The notes under the pieces are model-generated. The model saw only the letters and a list, made by a program, of their open reading frames with translations, was not told where the DNA came from and ran no database searches. Below, in pieces: positions 58,329 through 64,000 of a stretch of 64,000 nucleotides of DNA (the first letter of the stretch is position 1; each line of letters opens with the position of its first letter). Both the position numbers and the translations under genes were made by a program. The DNA is from Clostridium manihotivorum (lineage in GTDB: Bacteria > Bacillota > Clostridia > Clostridiales > Clostridiaceae): NCBI RefSeq assembly GCF_004015185.1, contig NZ_CP025746.1, forward strand, positions 1,178,001 to 1,242,000, given 5' to 3'.

Positions 58329-58409
58329 TAAATAATTGATAGTGAAAATAGTGATGATTACCTAGTGATTTTAATATTATCTGAGGGAAAAGGATAATAA
58401 ATCTAATTT

Positions 58410-59105
58410 CTAATAATCAAAAATATTTCTTTTAGCAAATGTATTCGCTTTTTTATGCCTCTGATATATAACCTTCAATATAATCACCTGGATAAGGGTT
58501 AAAGCTATTATTGTTATACCACAAACCATGAAGAAGTTTTCTGGTAAAGCGTTGATAACTGGATCAGTAGCAGGATCAAATAACCAAAGATCATTGCTAA
58601 AGAATAGTTTATGGAAGTTTTCGAAGGTTTTATCAAAATTATTTAGTACCAAAATAAGTATAGTTATCGAAAAAATAGATAGAATATAGAAAGTATGATT
58701 AAATATCTTAAAAATTTCCTTTGATAGATATTTTTTCTTAAATACGAATAATACTGCGAAAAGTATTATAGTGCTCCAAGTTATTATATGTAGATATATA
58801 AAGATGCTTTTAACGTCTGCAAAGTGTGTTTCTCCACCAGCACTCATAGGAAAGTTTAAAAATTTTAGTTTATGAATAGATGGTGATTGGAGATATTTTA
58901 TAAGAACCTTATAATTTGACATAAGTTGTCCTTCTGTAAGAGATGTAGCAGTAGTAATATCGAAGGCCTTTATACTGATTTTATATAAAGGAGTAAAGTT
59001 CAAGGTTACAATAGACCATAAACCTATTGTGGCTAAGGTTAAACTCAAAGATAAAAAAAGATTTAAAAGTTTATTAAGGTAATTAAAGTTTTTAGATATC
59101 ATCAT
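58410..59105 (-). CDS. TIGR01906/DUF1461-type integral membrane protein
   Basis: A 231-residue protein with about four membrane helices, ending in a basic tail. The pattern of an N-terminal helix, a long outside loop (TATSLTEGQLMSNYKVLIKYL) and the AGGETHFADVKSIF segment fits the TIGR01906 family. AAAGGAC precedes two adjacent ATGs; the first is used. Function unknown. Confidence 0.75.
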   Translation of the reverse strand: MMISKNFNYLNKLLNLFLSLSLTLATIGLWSIVTLNFTPLYKISIKAFDITTATSLTEGQLMSNYKVLIKYLQSPSIHKLKFLNFPMSAGGETHFADVKSIFIYLHIITWSTIILFAVLFVFKKKYLSKEIFKIFNHTFYILSIFSITILILVLNNFDKTFENFHKLFFSNDLWLFDPATDPVINALPENFFMVCGITIIALTLIQVIILKVIYQRHKKANTFAKRNIFDY

Positions 59106-59404
59106 AACGTCCTTTCTTTCGGCATAGAATATAAAGTTTCATACTTTAATTATTATCATTTTTTATAAAAAATAAATAGCTTTATAAGAAATTTTATAAT
59201 ATTTTTGTGAAATTTATAGATTTCTTTAAATATATTACTAGAGTTTATTAAAAAAAGTATTAAATTAATTATCTTATAACTATAAAAACAACAACGGATA
59301 AGCAAGATGAAGAAATAATTAGAAAATTCAAGATAATTTCTTGTAATCACATTATTTAATCTAAAAAAATGGATAAAAATATCAATTTGTTGTTGAATTA
59401 TTAA

Positions 59405-59435
59405 AAACTATTGTCTATTATAATAATTGTATTAG
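59405..59435 (+). promoter_or_regulatory. groESL promoter region
   Basis: TATTAT or TATAAT -10 options lie just before CIRCE, with TTGAAT 17 nt upstream of the first (starting about 59393). The stretch 59106-59400 is otherwise AT-rich with no gene seen. Confidence 0.5.
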
Positions 59436-59458
59436 CACTCAATATTAATGAGTGCTAA
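59432..59458 (+). promoter_or_regulatory. CIRCE operator (HrcA site)
   Basis: TTAGCACTC-N9-GAGTGCTAA, a perfect match to the HrcA operator, just after the -10. It should repress groESL outside heat stress. Confidence 0.97.
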
Positions 59459-59513
59459 CAAGTAAGCTAAATATAAAATTATATATACTCTAAAAATCAT
59501 AAGGAGGGTTTAG

Positions 59514-59801
<288 letters not shown>

Positions 59802-59815
59802 TAGACAGGAGGTAG

Positions 59816-61444
<1,629 letters not shown>

Positions 61445-61457
61445 AATAAAACAACTT

Positions 61458-61493
61458 AAAGCTAGAGTGGTAAAACATTCTAGCTTTTTATTT
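61458..61493 (+). terminator. groEL terminator, target of the intron
   Basis: AAAGCTAGA pairs with TCTAGCTTT, followed by TTATTT. The group II intron begins immediately after it. Confidence 0.85.
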
Positions 61494-63405
61494 GTGTGCC
61501 CAGCATGGGCAACAACTTGGCGGTGAAAGTCCGCTGTGGGCTTGGTAGTGGGAACCACTAGCTAAGGGCAAGGGTGTCCATCGTGAGGTGGAATCTGAAG
61601 GAAGCCTAAGGCAAAATCTCGGTCTGAGGGATACGAACTACATATAAGGCTTACTAGGGACGGACGAGTTTGCAAAACAAAACAAAGTCCTACACTATCC
61701 CAAATTTCTAGGAGTAAATGTAGCAGATATATGAGATGAAGGTTGTTGTTCTTACCTGGGGAGGTCTGATAGATACATTGCTGATAAGATGAATTTCTAA
61801 AGCGATAACCTACATAGTGATATGTAATTGAACTATCAGAAGTCAGCAGAAGTCATAGTAACTCCGCTAATCGCGATAGCGGATGAAGGACTGAACTTTA
61901 AGGAGGTTTTCAAGTTTGAAAGTTTCGCAGAGTACTCAAAGATTGCAGAAAACTAAATACTTAGGCTCTAGTGCCCAAGATAGAGTGGAACTCGAAGATA
62001 AGCAAAGAGTGCATAGAGAATTCTCGGCAACTCCAAAGGAGAAAATCAGTGGATTTGAATATGGCTCACTAGAAAGGATATTATACAAGGATAATATGAA
62101 CTTGGCTCTTAAAAGAGTAATATCTAATAAAGGTAGCCATGGCGTGGACGGAATGACAGTTTATGAACTTAAACAATTTCTGAAAACAAACTGGGTATCT
62201 ATTAGAGAGAGTATTCTTAATGGTGAGTATAGACCAATGCCAGTTAGAAGAGTAGAAATACCAAAACCTAATGGTGGTACTAGACTCTTAGGTATACCTA
62301 CAGTTTTGGATAGACTTATCCAACAAGCTATTGCTCAAGAATTAAATAGTATCTATGATAGAAGATTTTCTGAAAGTAGCTTTGGTTTCCGCCCTCAAAG
62401 AGGTGCTAAAGACGCAATTAAGAAAGCAGAGCAATATATCAATGATGGCTATAGGTGGGTTGTTGATATGGACTTAGAGAAATTCTTTGATAAGGTTAAC
62501 CATGATATCTTAATGTATAAATTATCAAGAAGCATTAAGGATAAGAGAGTATTATCCCTAATAAGGAAATACCTTCAGTCAGGAATAATGATAAATGGTG
62601 TAGTGGTAAGAAATGAAGAAGGAACTCCACAAGGAGGACCGTTGAGTCCATTGTTATCTAACATAATGCTAGATGAACTAGATAAAGAGTTAGAAATGAG
62701 AGGTCATAAATTCTGTCGCTACGCGGACGACTGTAATATCTATGTTAAAAGTGAGAGAGCAGGTAAAAGAGTCATGGAGAACATAACTGCTTTTATTGAA
62801 GGCAAGCTCAAACTTAAAGTAAATAGACAGAAGAGTGCAGTAGATAGACCTTGGAGAAGAAAATTTCTAGGATTTACATTAAACCTAATGTATGGAAAAG
62901 CATATGCATCTATATCAAAGCAATCACTGAGTCGACATAAAGATAAAATCAAAGAGATACTATCTAGGTCAAAACCGATGACTTTGGAACAAAGAATAGA
63001 GAAGCTTAACTTAATTAATGTTGGGTGGATTAACTATTATGGAATAGCCAAATGCAAAGGAATAGTAGAACACATAGATATTTGGATAAGGCAAAGATTA
63101 AGAATGTGTATATGGAAACAGTGGAAGAAAGTTAGAACTAGATATAAAAACCTTAAGAAGCTGGGACTTGAACACTATCAAGCTATAAAGTTTGCCAATA
63201 CCCGTAAAGGATACTGGCGAGTAGCAAATAGTGCGATTTTAAACACAACTCTTACAAATCAATTCTTCTCGGACATAGGATTGAAAAGCCTAGTGCGTCA
63301 ATATATTAAAATTCAATCAACTTAAGGAACCGCCGTGTACCAGACCGGTACGCACGGTGGTGTGAGAGGACGCTGAATAAAATAATTATTCAGCTCCTAC
63401 TCGAT
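61494..63405 (+). mobile_element. Group II intron with maturase, inserted after groEL terminator
   Basis: The 5' end GTGTGCCC fits the GUGYG rule. Domain I-type folds (CTTGGCGGTGAAAGTCC, GGTAGTGGGAACCACTAGC) follow. After the reverse transcriptase, domain V is read as GGAACCGCCGTGTACC with GGTACGCACGGTGG, and domain VI as GCTGAATAA...TTATTCAGC, ending CTCGAT. The position behind a terminator hairpin and a CGC in domain V suggest bacterial class C. It appears complete and could be mobile. Confidence 0.85.
61916..63325 (+). CDS. ltrA: Group II intron reverse transcriptase/maturase
   Basis: A 469-residue protein. RT blocks are visible: RRVEIPKPNGGTRLLGIPTV, SFGFRPQRGAKDAI, GTPQGGPLSPLLSNIMLDEL and the catalytic CRYADDCNIY. 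The maturase/thumb (GIIM) part has NVGWINYYGIAKCKG. No HNH endonuclease follows the thumb. TTG start at 61916, with AGGAGG upstream. It binds, splices and retro-mobilises its own intron. Confidence 0.93.
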   Translation: MKVSQSTQRLQKTKYLGSSAQDRVELEDKQRVHREFSATPKEKISGFEYGSLERILYKDNMNLALKRVISNKGSHGVDGMTVYELKQFLKTNWVSIRESILNGEYRPMPVRRVEIPKPNGGTRLLGIPTVLDRLIQQAIAQELNSIYDRRFSESSFGFRPQRGAKDAIKKAEQYINDGYRWVVDMDLEKFFDKVNHDILMYKLSRSIKDKRVLSLIRKYLQSGIMINGVVVRNEEGTPQGGPLSPLLSNIMLDELDKELEMRGHKFCRYADDCNIYVKSERAGKRVMENITAFIEGKLKLKVNRQKSAVDRPWRRKFLGFTLNLMYGKAYASISKQSLSRHKDKIKEILSRSKPMTLEQRIEKLNLINVGWINYYGIAKCKGIVEHIDIWIRQRLRMCIWKQWKKVRTRYKNLKKLGLEHYQAIKFANTRKGYWRVANSAILNTTLTNQFFSDIGLKSLVRQYIKIQST

Positions 63406-63724
63406 TTGCCTCTATATTGATGATTTATTTTGAAGAGAATTTATAAAATTGTACTTATTTCTACTGTGAGGATGAGCTTTAAATAATTTATCTTATAATA
63501 TTTGAAATAATTTACAGCTTAATTGAATTGTTTGTAATAAAAAGGGAAAGTATTGTAATAAATAAAGGTTTTTTTATATAATTGTTGAATTAAAGATTTA
63601 ATACATAGTATTAGAACGAAATTTTATACATCCTATCATAAGCTAGGGGTAGTGTTGAAAAAGAGTTTTAGAATTGAGGGTTACACCTCTAATAAATAGT
63701 AAGTGAAATTGTAGGAGTGAAGAT

Positions 63725-64000
63725 ATGGAACTAGAAATTATGATTTTTGCTTTTGTTTTTATTTTTGGTCTAGTTATAGGAAGTTTTCTAAATGTTTGTA
63801 TCTATAGGATACCAAGAGGAGAATCTATAGCCTACCCGCCGTCTCATTGCACTGATTGTGATGCGGACATAAAAGCCTATGATTTGATTCCTGTTATAAG
63901 TTATATATTTTTAGGGGGCAAGTGTAGGCATTGTGGTAGTAAAATATCTATAAAATATCCGCTAACGGAACTTTTTACAGGTATAGTCTTTGTTTTAATT
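63725..64000 (+). CDS. Prepilin peptidase (A24), 3' end outside window
   Basis: The first 92 residues of a membrane aspartic peptidase/methylase: GSFLNVCIYRIPRGESI, then a zinc-type CxxC pair (HCTDCD and CRHCGS) with YDLIPVISYIFLGGKC. GTAGGAGTGAAG precedes the ATG. It would process type IV pilin or competence pseudopilins. The 320-nt gap after the intron (63406-63724) shows no gene. Confidence 0.85.
   Translation, partial: MELEIMIFAFVFIFGLVIGSFLNVCIYRIPRGESIAYPPSHCTDCDADIKAYDLIPVISYIFLGGKCRHCGSKISIKYPLTELFTGIVFVLI

Overview
The window is a low-GC clostridial chromosome segment, most likely Clostridium sensu stricto. The evidence is an AT-rich background with AGGAGG-type ribosome sites, a crt-bcd-etfB-etfA-hbd butyrate operon next to rex, an agrBDCA quorum locus, a CIRCE-controlled groESL operon and a T-box branched-chain amino acid locus. 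No rRNA, tRNA or CRISPR array was seen.

Region 1 (1-13.4 kb) is the 3' part of a RiPP operon of thiazole/oxazole-modified or thiopeptide type. It encodes two YcaO cyclodehydratases (the first cut by the window edge), a split LanB dehydratase (glutamylation and elimination proteins), a second elimination-domain-like protein that could be a pyridine synthase, a SagB-type azoline dehydrogenase, a small zinc-motif partner protein, an ABC exporter and an M20 amidohydrolase. No precursor peptide is visible; it probably lies upstream. Region 2 (13.5-21.6 kb) holds a second ABC transporter, a complete agrBDCA operon and a LanM-like protein whose kinase and zinc sites both look destroyed. Three promoters here share a direct repeat with exactly 21-nt spacing, a plausible AgrA regulon. 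Region 3 (21.6-26.4 kb) has an XRE-TPR regulator, a SUFU protein, a PHP phosphatase and a TPR protein divergent from an isolated 9-codon gene.

Region 4 (26.5-29.5 kb) is a CadC-type repressor with its operator and a Cd/Zn P-type ATPase. Region 5 (29.5-42.6 kb) is ilvN-cimA-leuCD-leuB-ilvD-ilvB-leuA-ilvC behind a T-box leader, supplying isoleucine, valine and leucine. A Mn2+ (yybP-ykoY) riboswitch with a perfect terminator follows ilvC but has no gene of its own strand behind it; it points at a convergent ferritin gene. Region 6 (44.2-52 kb) is rex, the butyrate operon and an iron alcohol dehydrogenase. Region 7 (52.7-64 kb) has an OGG-type glycosylase, an HNH protein, a TVP38 protein, an internally duplicated O-antigen-ligase-like protein, groESL, a group II intron placed right after the groEL terminator, and the start of a prepilin peptidase.

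Three families of dispersed non-coding repeats occupy the intergenic gaps: a 132-bp MITE with IS6-like ends and 8-bp target duplications (one copy supplies the last codons of leuB), a hairpin-plus-terminator element found ahead of several genes, and a large palindromic element.
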